A stretch of 64,000 nucleotides of DNA from Haloflavibacter putidus (GTDB lineage: Bacteria; Bacteroidota; Bacteroidia; Flavobacteriales; Flavobacteriaceae): positions 124,001-188,000 of the forward strand of contig NZ_VIAR01000001.1 of assembly GCF_006546625.1 (NCBI RefSeq), written 5' to 3'. The notes beneath the pieces were generated by a model. That model searched no databases, had not been told where the DNA came from, and saw only the letters and a program-made list of their open reading frames with translations. Below are positions 29,001-36,176 of this stretch, one piece after another (position 1 is the first letter of the stretch; each line of letters starts with the position of its first letter). The position numbers and the translations under genes are program-made.

Positions 29001-29420
29001 CTCTTTTCTGGTAACCACTTTTTCAAACAAAGCATCCGGATAGGTCACAATAAGCGCAGGTTTTTTTCGCGAGTTGATGCGATTAAGCACTTCCGCACGA
29101 AGCAGAACATTAGCATTATCTGTTTCTTCTAATTGATACGGCCGCCGGTAACTACCGGGGTAAAACAACACGTTTTTCTCACCGACCAATTGCTCTAAAT
29201 CATTAAGATGATAGGCAGCTTCTTCTTTGTCGTTAAACACCAACAAAAATGGTTTTTCTGTTGTTTTAAAAGCTTGGGCTATTGCAAAAGAAAGGGCAGA
29301 ACCTACCAGTCCTTTGGCGTGTATTTTGGCGGTAAGTTCTTTGGGTTGGGCAATAGCTTTTTCCAGTTCCTGCTGTTGCGGGAGCTGTGAAAATTTTTCG
29401 GTAATTTTAGATAAACTCAT
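26028..29420 (-). CDS. mfd: transcription-repair coupling factor
   Basis: 1130 residues from the ATG at 29420. The N-terminal UvrB-like region has FYPGSYRRPYQ and DRSTLKI. The RNA polymerase-interaction region follows (DVGDYVTHIDHGIGKF). The SF2 translocase motor has Walker A GDVGFGKTEVAIRAA near residue 585, the Walker B variant DEEQ (LIVDEEQKFGV) near 687 and motif III TATPIPRTLQ. The C-terminal TRCF domain is complete. Mfd removes stalled RNA polymerase at lesions and recruits UvrA. An in-frame ATG at 29456 exists, but the promoter lies between it and 29420, so it is not the start. Confidence 0.97.
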   Translation of the reverse strand: MSLSKITEKFSQLPQQQELEKAIAQPKELTAKIHAKGLVGSALSFAIAQAFKTTEKPFLLVFNDKEEAAYHLNDLEQLVGEKNVLFYPGSYRRPYQLEETDNANVLLRAEVLNRINSRKKPALIVTYPDALFEKVVTRKELDRSTLKINLGDELSIDFVNEVLFEYKFKRVDFVTEPGDFSVRGGIIDVFSFSNDEPYRIEFFGDEVDSIRSFDVETQLSTDKVKKISVMPNVENKRLEEVRAGFLEYVAGKTVVFVKNLDLLGAQLDKLFEKAEEAFKKLSEDIRHQSPQELFCNATEFKKQLVSFSAVEVGSQAFLNPQQRIEFHTKPQPSFNKNFDLLIENLHKNHAAGFTNYIFCGSEQQAKRFRDIFKDKEEEVHYKTVVFPMFQGFIEEDAKTVCYTDHQIFERYHKFHLKNGYAKKQAITLKELTNLDVGDYVTHIDHGIGKFGGLQKIDVEGKKQEAIKLFYGERDILYVSIHSLHKISRYNGKEGKAPKIYKLGSKAWKKLKTKTKARVKHIAYNLIELYAKRRLEKGFAFGPDSHLQHELEASFIYEDTPDQSTATQAVKEDMENQRPMDRLVCGDVGFGKTEVAIRAAFKAVDNGKQVAVLVPTTILAFQHQQTFTERLKDLPVTVDYLNRFRTAKEKRQVLEELENGRIDIVIGTHQLVNKSVKFKDLGLLIVDEEQKFGVSVKDKLKTIKENVDTLTLTATPIPRTLQFSLMAARDLSTITTPPPNRYPIESHVIRFSEESIRDAILYEIQRGGQVFFIHNRIENIKEVAGMLQRLVPDAKIGIGHGQMEGKKLEKLMLSFINGEFDVLVSTTIVESGLDVSNANTIFINNANNFGLSDLHQMRGRVGRSNKKAFAYFITPPHSVMTEDARKRISALEQFSALGSGFNIAMKDLEIRGAGDLLGGEQSGFINEIGFDTYQKILNEAIEELKENEFKDLYANQEKAEDKIFVKETQIDTDFEILFPDDYINNITERLNLYTKLNELSTEAELQKFETELEDRFGELPAEAVDLLNSVRIKWIAAQIGIEKIILKQGKMIGYFIADQQSAFYQTKTFTKVLQFVQTHPHQCVMKEKKTRNGLRLLLTFGKITTVDRALEVLQPLKVEKQEKGKAVAENS

Positions 29421-29425
29421 TCTTG

Positions 29426-29456
29426 CAAAGATAATTGCTTCCGGTTTGGTTCGCAA
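29426..29456 (-). promoter_or_regulatory. mfd: mfd promoter (-33 TTG, -7 TATCTTTG)
   Basis: On the minus strand, TTG (29456-29454), a 20-base spacer and TATCTTTG (29433-29426) match the Bacteroidota promoter. The -7 element ends 5 bases before the ATG at 29420, so the transcript should be almost leaderless. Confidence 0.75.
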
Positions 29457-29533
29457 TAGGCAGAATTATTTTAACGCTTTATAAGTATTTTTTTAATTGA
29501 AATAGAATTATTTAGAGGTAGTAATCTGCAAAA

Positions 29534-29560
29534 TTATTTACCGCAATGGTAACGGCAATT
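29534..29560 (-). pseudogene. remnant of the 3' end of a YoeB-type toxin gene
   Basis: The minus strand reads N-C-R-Y-H-C-G-K-stop. Txe/YoeB RNase toxins typically end in a short motif such as RYHY, with the last histidine and tyrosine important for activity. Here the final tyrosine codon TAC would have become TGC. All upstream toxin sequence is missing, and the remnant lies 14 bases after the antitoxin remnant, the usual gene order. The match is very short, so it rests mainly on its position. Confidence 0.45.
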
Positions 29561-29574
29561 TGGTTATAGCAAGA

Positions 29575-29807
29575 TTATTTTAAGCATTTACCAGACTCTA
29601 ATTCTTTAATCGATTTTAATAAAACATCTCTGTTTTTACCCGTTAATAAGTAATTGGTTTCTTTTAAAGAATTGTATTTATCCATAGATATAAGAACGAG
29701 GTTTTTGCCGCCTTACGTTTAATGATAGCTTCGCTCATATCGTCTATAACTACATCAAACCAATGTTTTAGCTTGGAGCGAAAATTGGTCTAATTTACTG
29801 TCTCCAT
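29575..29807 (-). pseudogene. decayed YefM/Phd-type antitoxin gene
   Basis: Read on the minus strand from the ATG at 29807, the sequence is METVN-stop-TNFRSKLKHWFDVVIDDMSEAIIKRKAAK. It then continues in the next frame as NLVLISMDKYNSLKETNYLL and TGKNRDVLLKSIKELESGK. This is the standard YefM antitoxin layout: an N-terminal DNA-binding fold and a C-terminal toxin-binding helix. A TAG replaces what is usually a Tyr codon at position 6, and one base is missing from the A run near 29710. Two independent lesions make a sequencing error alone unlikely. In type II systems the antitoxin precedes the toxin, as the remnants do here. Confidence 0.75.
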
Positions 29808-29927
29808 AAAATTAAGGTAATAAATAATGTACTTTTTTATACTAACCTATCTGTCTTTATATTTTACCATTTTACTAACAGCCTAAATTTACAAATACCT
29901 GTATCTTTTTAGCCTAAAAAGGAAATT

Positions 29928-31283
29928 ATGAGTATTGAAGCGTATGATGTTTTTGTAATAGGAACCGGAACTGCAGGAAAAACCGTAGCCAAAGCTTGCG
30001 CGGAAGCTGGTAAAAAAGTAGCTATTACAGACAACAGAGAGTTTGGCGGTACTTGCCCCAATAGAGGTTGTGACCCTAAAAAAGTCTTGGTTGGTCTTTC
30101 TGAAATTATCGATCGTTCCCAAAAAATGAAGGGAAAAGGAATTACCAAAATGCCTGAATTTAGTTGGGAAGAATTACAGGACTACAAAAAGCAATTTGTA
30201 GATGCCGTTCCCGCTGCAACCGAAAAAGATTTAAAGAAGCTAGGTATTAAAATGTACCACCAATCGCCCAAGTTTTTAGATGAAAATTCCCTTTCGGTGG
30301 AAGGAAAAACCGTACGTGCCAAAAAAATCGTGATTGCTACCGGTAATAAACCCTTAGAATTAAAAATTCCCGGAAGGGATCTCGCATTAGTGAGCGACGA
30401 CTTTTTAGACTTGTCCAAACTCCCGGAGAGTATGCTCTTTATCGGTGCGGGTTATATTGGAATGGAGTTTGCTCACCTAGCTGCCAGTCTTGGCGTAAAA
30501 GTAACTATGATGGATATGGCCGAAAGACCACTTACCAATTTTGAAAAAGCCATTGTAAACCCTTTAGTAGAATCTTTTGAAGAATTGGGTGTCGATTTTA
30601 TATTTAACGCCGGAGTAAATAAGATTGAAAAACTGCAAAAATATTTCCGCGTAAGTGCAAAACAGGGCGATAAAATAATAGAAGCTAAAGCCGAAATGGT
30701 TTTTAATACTGCCGGCCGAGTACCTTCTATAGACGAATTAAATTTGGAAAAAGGTAACGTAAGTTTTACCAAAAAAGGAATAAGCGTTAATAAATACCTA
30801 CAAAACCCTGGCAATAAAAGTGTTTATGCCTGTGGCGATGTTTCGGATAGTGATGGTTTGCCGCTAACGCCCTTATCGTCGCAAGAAGCTAAAGTGGTTG
30901 TTTCGCAACTGGTTGGCAATAGCGTTAAAGAGAAAGCTACCTACCCGCCGCAACCATCTGTGGTGTTTACCAATCCGCAATTGGCTTCTGTAGGTTTGAC
31001 GGAAGAAGAAGCCAAAGCAAAAGGTTATGATGTAGTTGTAGAAGAGAAGCAAAATTTAGATTGGTACAATGCAAAACGCATTAACGAAAAGCATTATGGC
31101 TATAAAACCATTGTAGATAAAAAGACCAAAAAGATTTTGGGCGCTCATATTATAAGTCCGCAAGCTGCCGAAATGATTAATCTTTTTACCGTAGCTATGT
31201 GCGGACAATTAACCTGCGAAGATTTAAAAGCGATGATTTTTGCCTATCCAACCTGGGGCAATGATATTAAGGGAATGGTTTGA
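29928..31283 (+). CDS. FAD-dependent pyridine nucleotide-disulfide oxidoreductase-like protein
   Basis: 451 residues of the glutathione reductase/lipoamide dehydrogenase fold. FAD-binding VFVIGTGTAGKTVA is at the N-terminus, the redox disulfide is in GGTCPNRGC (CX4C, residues of about 43-48), the NAD(P)H motif is GAGYIGMEFA near residue 167, and VYACGDVSDSDGLPLTP is the second FAD motif. The dimerisation domain is complete. The C-terminal catalytic motif, normally HPTxxE, reads FAYPTWGND, so the proton-relay histidine is a tyrosine. The enzyme may use a different substrate or mechanism, or act as an NAD(P)H oxidase; the substrate is unknown. Confidence 0.88.
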   Translation: MSIEAYDVFVIGTGTAGKTVAKACAEAGKKVAITDNREFGGTCPNRGCDPKKVLVGLSEIIDRSQKMKGKGITKMPEFSWEELQDYKKQFVDAVPAATEKDLKKLGIKMYHQSPKFLDENSLSVEGKTVRAKKIVIATGNKPLELKIPGRDLALVSDDFLDLSKLPESMLFIGAGYIGMEFAHLAASLGVKVTMMDMAERPLTNFEKAIVNPLVESFEELGVDFIFNAGVNKIEKLQKYFRVSAKQGDKIIEAKAEMVFNTAGRVPSIDELNLEKGNVSFTKKGISVNKYLQNPGNKSVYACGDVSDSDGLPLTPLSSQEAKVVVSQLVGNSVKEKATYPPQPSVVFTNPQLASVGLTEEEAKAKGYDVVVEEKQNLDWYNAKRINEKHYGYKTIVDKKTKKILGAHIISPQAAEMINLFTVAMCGQLTCEDLKAMIFAYPTWGNDIKGMV

Positions 31284-31290
31284 TAGATTT

Positions 31291-31546
31291 TAGTGGTTAG
31301 TATTGAGTAGTTAGAGATGAGTGAAGGTGAAATCGAAATTGAAGATAAAGCAGTAGCGAGGTTTTAAAAACTAGACAAAAGCTTGTATTTCTAGTCACCT
31401 AAGGTTTCCAGCGACCTGTCATCCTGAATTTATTTCAGGATCTCTTGCTCGAGTTGTTTCAAATTCTATTTCTAAAATAATGAAACAGGTTTATGATGTC
31501 AGAAAAATCTCAATGCTCAAGACTAAATACTAACTACTCACCACTA
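31291..31546. repeat. imperfect inverted words TAGTGGT..AGTAGTTAG flanking a spacer
   Basis: TAGTGGTTAG..GAGTAGTTAG at 31291-31314 matches, in reverse complement, CTAACTACTCACCACTA at 31530-31546. The right arm also supplies the stop codon and last residues of the TspO-like gene. The two words are built from short repeated steps and are only partly alike. Confidence 0.45.
31419..31445. repeat. REP-like hairpin, ATCCTGAA/TTCAGGAT type
   Basis: An 8-bp perfect stem with a TTTAT loop in the sequence GTCATCCTGAATTTATTTCA and onward. This word is frequent between genes in Flavobacteriia as I know them. It lies in the convergent spacer after the oxidoreductase gene. Confidence 0.55.
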
Positions 31547-32337
31547 TTCATCATCCTAAACATCGGGTTGGTTTTTCTATTTTTAAAACCGTGGTAAGCG
31601 GCGTACAATCCAATGATAATTGCTCCAATCAAAGCAGTGTAAGCCACGCTTTGTACATTTTCTTGTTGTTTTACATAAATGGCGATGAATGCCCAAATAC
31701 CAACGGCGGAAAATTCGCGCATATTTCTAAAATAAATCACTGCCAGGTTAACCAGTGTAGCAATAACTACCATTATAATTGTCCATTGTATTTCTGTAAA
31801 CAAAAAAGGTTGCCAGTCAATTTTTACCAAATAAGCAGATATATTAGCAATAGTTGCAACGGCAATCCACCCAGAATACAAACAAATTGGCCACCAATTA
31901 AAAGCGATGGTCTTTAAGGGCGCCTCCCAACGTTCCATATTTGTATTCAGAATAATTTTGAGTAGAGAAACCAAAGCCAATAGCATAAATAGCACAGATA
32001 AGCCAGTATATTCATACAACCAAGCAATTACCCAAGCCGAGGTTGCCAAATTGGCCACCACCAACCAAAATCCAGTTTGTTGTAAAAAAGTTTTTACTTC
32101 TTTTTTCTTAAATACTTGGTATAAGTGATAAAAACTAAATGCCAATAAAGCCAAATAAATAATGCCCCAAATGGCAAAAGCATAACCCGCCGGCGTAAAT
32201 AAATTGGCATATTCTGGTTGTTTGCTTAAACTGCCAATAGTGTTTCCGTTAAGCTGAAATGCTTGCGTAACGTAACTGGTGGCAATTGCGATAAGCACCG
32301 AAATAAAATTAAGGACAGCGAGTATTTTTGGTTTCAT
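31534..32337 (-). CDS. TspO/MBR-like tryptophan-rich membrane protein
   Basis: 267 residues from the ATG at 32337 (MKPKILAVL). About eight hydrophobic segments are visible, with Trp- and Pro-rich motifs (GYAFAIWGIIYLAL, NWWPICLYSGWIAVA) reminiscent of the TspO/MBR-related tryptophan-rich sensory proteins seen in plants and bacteria; the protein is longer than classical TspO (about 160 residues). The start overlaps the pdeM stop (ATGA), suggesting translational coupling. The ligand is unknown. The last residues are encoded by a repetitive word shared with the other side of the spacer. Confidence 0.78.
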   Translation of the reverse strand: MKPKILAVLNFISVLIAIATSYVTQAFQLNGNTIGSLSKQPEYANLFTPAGYAFAIWGIIYLALLAFSFYHLYQVFKKKEVKTFLQQTGFWLVVANLATSAWVIAWLYEYTGLSVLFMLLALVSLLKIILNTNMERWEAPLKTIAFNWWPICLYSGWIAVATIANISAYLVKIDWQPFLFTEIQWTIIMVVIATLVNLAVIYFRNMREFSAVGIWAFIAIYVKQQENVQSVAYTALIGAIIIGLYAAYHGFKNRKTNPMFRMMNSGE

Positions 32338-32975
32338 AGTTTTGGCGGTATAGGTATTACTTCGGTTTCTGTGCAAACGTAAATTTGGTCACTTTCTGAT
32401 TGTTGCATCAAATATTTCCCTGTAAAGGTACCAAAAGCGGGAAGAATTAATTGTTGTTTGCTTTTAAAAAAACACGGCAATTTTTCGTGCTGCTTTCCCA
32501 TTCCGCGTAAGCGAAACCCAGGATGTATATGACCGCAAATAGTAAAAAAACCTTCGCGTATTTCCGGGTGATGGGTAAGGAGAAAATTTTCGAGATAAAT
32601 TTCTTTTTCGACTTTAATTCCTAAATTTTCAAAATGTGTTGGCGCAATAATATCGTGGTTCCCCACTATTAACGTTAAATCTGCTTGCTGCTTTTGCACC
32701 CAAGTTTTAAAATAAGTAAACTCGGTATTAAAAGCGCTATGAAATAAATCTCCCAAAAAGTAGATTTTCTCCGGTTTAAACGTGTTTACCACTTTTTTAA
32801 GCTGCTGAAAATTCTTTAAAATCGCTTTTTGAGGAATCGCACTGCCGTGTTTTCTAAAATGCGCAATTTTTCCTAAATGTACATCTGCGATAAGCAATGT
32901 TTGCAAACGTTTGCAGTATAAAGCGCCACTAGGATGAAAAATAAAAGCTTCTTCTTGCAAATTTACCTCTAGCAT
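32334..32975 (-). CDS. pdeM: ligase-associated DNA damage response phosphoesterase/endonuclease PdeM
   Basis: 213 residues of the calcineurin-like metallophosphoesterase family. Metal-binding motifs in order are LLIADVHLGK, YFLGDLFHS, LIVGNHD and ICGHIHPG. PdeM is the family that occurs next to an ATP-dependent ligase, an Lhr-like helicase and an MBL exonuclease, which is also the context here. It is thought to be an accessory nuclease in DNA repair. The ATG at 32975 overlaps the stop of the PrcB-like gene (TGATG), and its own stop overlaps the TspO-like start. Confidence 0.9.
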   Translation of the reverse strand: MLEVNLQEEAFIFHPSGALYCKRLQTLLIADVHLGKIAHFRKHGSAIPQKAILKNFQQLKKVVNTFKPEKIYFLGDLFHSAFNTEFTYFKTWVQKQQADLTLIVGNHDIIAPTHFENLGIKVEKEIYLENFLLTHHPEIREGFFTICGHIHPGFRLRGMGKQHEKLPCFFKSKQQLILPAFGTFTGKYLMQQSESDQIYVCTETEVIPIPPKL

Positions 32976-33436
32976 CAATTTAATTTTATAAAACGTACCT
33001 TTTTGTTAGTTTTCGGGGTTTTCGCTACAAAAAATGGTTGTGTCATTACGGTAGTGGCAATTCCGTCGGGAGATTTTTCGCGGTAAACAATTTCGATTTG
33101 TTTTTGGGTTTCTTCAATTTTTTCAATTATAATGCTGTGTCCGCCGCTACTTTTCAAATCACTTATCAAAACCAACACCATCTCGTGTTGAAAATTTACC
33201 GGTAGATTTTTAAAGTTTTTGGTAGTGGGATTTACGGCATCTAATTTCCTCTTCATTTTTTGCCATTCTTCGGCAGAATCAATCATTTTTTGCTGTGCCC
33301 GAAGTTTTTCATCGCCCACGCCGTGTAAATTTCCTTGGCCTATTTTCACCAAAGATTCTTTGGTAATTTCCTGCTGCTGCAGGGTGCTGCAAGCCGTAAA
33401 AACCAAAATTAGTAAGAAGCTTATAGACGTCTTCAT
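32975..33436 (-). CDS. PrcB-like lipoprotein
   Basis: 153 residues from the ATG at 33436. It has a lipoprotein signal (LLILVFTACSTLQQQ). The mature part resembles the PrcB C-terminal domain of protease-complex subunits: DSAEEWQKMKRKL, FQHEMVLVLISDLKSSGGHSI and ATTVMTQPFFVAKTPKT. The periplasmic or outer membrane location makes it unlikely to be part of DNA repair, although it is placed directly before pdeM and its stop overlaps the pdeM start. The coupling may only reflect shared transcription. Confidence 0.8.
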   Translation of the reverse strand: MKTSISFLLILVFTACSTLQQQEITKESLVKIGQGNLHGVGDEKLRAQQKMIDSAEEWQKMKRKLDAVNPTTKNFKNLPVNFQHEMVLVLISDLKSSGGHSIIIEKIEETQKQIEIVYREKSPDGIATTVMTQPFFVAKTPKTNKKVRFIKLN

Positions 33437-33504
33437 TTTATTCAAACTTTGTTACAAGATAAAATCTTCTGAAGGCTTAACAGATAGGATTAACAGAATT
33501 TTTA

Positions 33505-33544
33505 AACTTCTTTTTTCGCTTCCGCGAATTTTTAAAAAGAAGTT
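33505..33544 (-). terminator. hairpin after the Lhr-like helicase gene
   Basis: AACTTCTTTTT pairs with AAAAAGAAGTT (11 bp), with CGC/GCG pairing further inside around TTCC. On the minus strand it follows the helicase stop at 33609 by 64 bases. The inner CGCTTCCGCGAA is similar to the dispersed TTCCGCGAAAGCGGAA word. Terminator function is a guess. Confidence 0.5.
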
Positions 33545-33608
33545 ACCCAAGCCGGTTTTCTTGCAAATCACAATTTTTATATTTCCGCATTTTCGTAAGA
33601 AAAACGAA

Positions 33609-36089
33609 TTAGAGTTTTTTAATCATCCTTCTAATACGATCTTCCAATTTTTCTGAAGATAGTTTTTCGCGCAACCTATCAGTAATAATAGGAAACGAAA
33701 AAGGTGTGGGTTTTTCACATTTTTTCCAAACTATCTTTTGCTGCTCAATACGTTCTAAAGCCAATCGTAACCTACCTTCTTCTAATTGATGCTCAAAAGT
33801 TTCCGTAAAGGCTTGTTGGAATAATAAATTTTCGGGTTCGTAATCCCGAAACACATCAAACAATAATTGCGAGCTGGACTGTAAGTGTTTGCTTTTAATG
33901 AGCTTATTGGGATAACCGGTAAAAACCAAACCGGCAATTACGGCAATATCCCTAAATTTTCTACGCGCCATTTCGGTTGCATTTAGACTTTTGTATAAAT
34001 CGTCCATCACAAATTTGTTAGAAAATAGGTTGTTATCCAATACTTGTTGCATATTTAATTCTTGGTCAGAAAGCAATTCAAAACCATAATCGTTAAAGGC
34101 AATACTAAACGAAATGGGACTCAATAAACTAATTCTATACGCCAGTAAACTTCCCAAAGCTTCATGCACAAATCTGCCTTCAAACGGATAAAACACCGCG
34201 TGGTAACCTTCGCGGGTTTTAAAGGTTTCTATTAAAAATTCATTTTGTGTAGGAATAATAGATTCTAACAATTGTCGCTCAAAAATAGGTTGTAAAGCTT
34301 TTAACTCTTTAGATGCTTTAAGCTTTTTATCTTTTGCTGTTTGCAAACCTACACTGGCCGCAGCCGCGTACATTTCTTCGCGAAGCAAGGCACTCATTTG
34401 CGCAGAAAAGCTCATCCTGCCTCCTGCCCAACTAGGTACTTTAGCAGTTTTTTGTTTTGATTTTCTTACTTGCACTTGCATACCTTTTATGCGTACAAAT
34501 TCTAAATTCCTTCCGGCAAACATAAATACGTCTCCCGGTTTAAGTTTAGAAACAAAAAACTCTTCAATACTGCCAATAAAACCTCCTTTTATATATTTTA
34601 CACTTAAAACGGCATCGCTAACAATAGTGCCAATTTGCAAACGGTGCCGCATAGCAACGCCGCGATTATTTACCTTAAACTTGCCATCTTCTTCTATAGC
34701 AACTTTTTGGTATTCGTCGTAGGTATGCAGACTTTTGCCGCCGGTGCTAATAAAACTTAAACACCACTCCCATTGTTCTGCGGTTAATGCTTGGTAGCAA
34801 AAGCTAGAACGCACTTCCGGATAAATTTCTTTCGGATAAAATCCATCGGAAACCGCCAAAGTAGTTAGATATTGCAACAACACATCAAAACTTTGTACAT
34901 ACGGAACGCGATCTTCTACAGCTTGTTTTTTTACCGCTTTTTGTAAGGCAGAAGCTTCAATAAGCTCCATAGCGTGGGTGGGTAAAAAATGAATAACGCT
35001 GGTTTTTTTAGGTTGGTGGCCGCTTCTTCCTGCCCGTTGAAGAAACCTAGCCACGCCTTTTGGACTTCCTATTTGCACAATAGTTTCTACCGGGGCAAAA
35101 TCTACTCCCAAATCTAAGCTGGAAGTACACACTACAGCTTTTAAGGTTTCATTTCTAATAGCTTGTTCTACCCACAACCGGGTTTCTTTATTTATGCTGC
35201 CGTGATGCATGGCTATTTCTCCGGCAAATTCAGGATATTTTTCTAGTAGTTTTTGAAACCACAATTCGCATTGCGAGCGCGTATTGGTAAATAGTAAAGT
35301 GGTTTTAGAATTTTTAATAATTGGTACCACCTCATCGAGCAGATGCAAGCCCAGATGTCCCCGCCAGGGAAATTTTTCCATTTTTTTAGGAATGACCGAC
35401 TGTACCTTTATTTTCTTAGCAAGCTTGGCTTTTATTAAAACCGAATTTTCAAACTGTGGCGTTTGCGGTCCCAGCAAAACTTCTCGGGCTTGTTGCAAAT
35501 TGCCAATAGTTGCAGAAATGCCCCAAATTTTTAGATTATTTGCAACAGATTTTAATCGGCTTAAAGCCAGTTCCATTTGTACGCCACGTTTACTGCCCAA
35601 CAATTCGTGCCACTCATCTACCACCACGGCATTTAGATTTTTAAAGGTTTTATCATATTTTTTGGAAGAAAGTAAAAGTTGCAAACTTTCTGGTGTGGTA
35701 ATAAGTAAATCTGGCATTTTGCGCTTTTGCGCAGCACGTACTTTTTGTGGCGTATCTCCTGTACGAATGCCAATTTTAATTTCGGGGTCTATGTCTTGTG
35801 CAAAATTATTGGCTGCTTGTTCAATTTCTACCGAAAGGGCTCGTAGCGGTGTAATCCAAATCGCTTTTAAACCTTTACCCGTCTTTTTCTTTTTACTTTT
35901 TTGATGCAAAATTTCTAAAACAATAGGCACCCAAAGGGCGTAAGTTTTTCCGCTTCCTGTAGGAGCGTTTAATAAACCGTTTTTTCCTTTTAAGTAAGCC
36001 TCCCAAGTGTCTTTTTGAAACTTGAAAGCTTTCCAATTTTGCTGTTTAAACCAGGTATTGGCAGTATTTAAAAGTTGTTTTTTATGCAT
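33609..36089 (-). CDS. ligase-associated DNA damage response DEXH box helicase (Lhr-like)
   Basis: 826 residues. SF2 helicase motifs: Walker A NAPTGSGKTYALW near residue 43, DEXH box VVDEWHELLGS near 158, SAT motif WGISATIGNL, and motif VI QRAGRSGHQPKKTS. A winged-helix and the Lhr-type C-terminal region follow (GGRMSFSAQMSALLREEMY). Family members unwind DNA/RNA hybrids and are found with an ATP-dependent ligase and an MBL exonuclease. It is 87 bases downstream of the ligase gene on the same strand. Two proteins sharing only the helicase domain would lack the LALERIEQQ tail seen here. Confidence 0.92.
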   Translation of the reverse strand: MHKKQLLNTANTWFKQQNWKAFKFQKDTWEAYLKGKNGLLNAPTGSGKTYALWVPIVLEILHQKSKKKKTGKGLKAIWITPLRALSVEIEQAANNFAQDIDPEIKIGIRTGDTPQKVRAAQKRKMPDLLITTPESLQLLLSSKKYDKTFKNLNAVVVDEWHELLGSKRGVQMELALSRLKSVANNLKIWGISATIGNLQQAREVLLGPQTPQFENSVLIKAKLAKKIKVQSVIPKKMEKFPWRGHLGLHLLDEVVPIIKNSKTTLLFTNTRSQCELWFQKLLEKYPEFAGEIAMHHGSINKETRLWVEQAIRNETLKAVVCTSSLDLGVDFAPVETIVQIGSPKGVARFLQRAGRSGHQPKKTSVIHFLPTHAMELIEASALQKAVKKQAVEDRVPYVQSFDVLLQYLTTLAVSDGFYPKEIYPEVRSSFCYQALTAEQWEWCLSFISTGGKSLHTYDEYQKVAIEEDGKFKVNNRGVAMRHRLQIGTIVSDAVLSVKYIKGGFIGSIEEFFVSKLKPGDVFMFAGRNLEFVRIKGMQVQVRKSKQKTAKVPSWAGGRMSFSAQMSALLREEMYAAAASVGLQTAKDKKLKASKELKALQPIFERQLLESIIPTQNEFLIETFKTREGYHAVFYPFEGRFVHEALGSLLAYRISLLSPISFSIAFNDYGFELLSDQELNMQQVLDNNLFSNKFVMDDLYKSLNATEMARRKFRDIAVIAGLVFTGYPNKLIKSKHLQSSSQLLFDVFRDYEPENLLFQQAFTETFEHQLEEGRLRLALERIEQQKIVWKKCEKPTPFSFPIITDRLREKLSSEKLEDRIRRMIKKL

Positions 36090-36176
36090 TAATGGTGTTT
36101 CGTATTTTTTTACGTTTCCGTCATCGGCAAACTGATGTAATACTTTGTTTTCACAGGTGAAAACGGTGTGGTTATA

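Larger units (their letters stand above)
29421..29927. other. 507-base spacer upstream of mfd with a dead toxin-antitoxin module
   Basis: Apart from the mfd promoter and the yefM/yoeB remnants listed separately, the rest (29457-29533 and 29808-29927) is AT-rich and I see no gene, terminator or repeat in it. Confidence 0.6.

Noticed and set aside
29420-29456. Upstream ATG as the mfd start
   Set aside because: A consensus promoter lies between the two candidate starts, so the first codons would not be transcribed.
35284-35904. 206-residue plus-strand frame opposite the Lhr-like helicase
   Set aside because: It lies inside a well-supported helicase gene, has no recognisable motif and no promoter.
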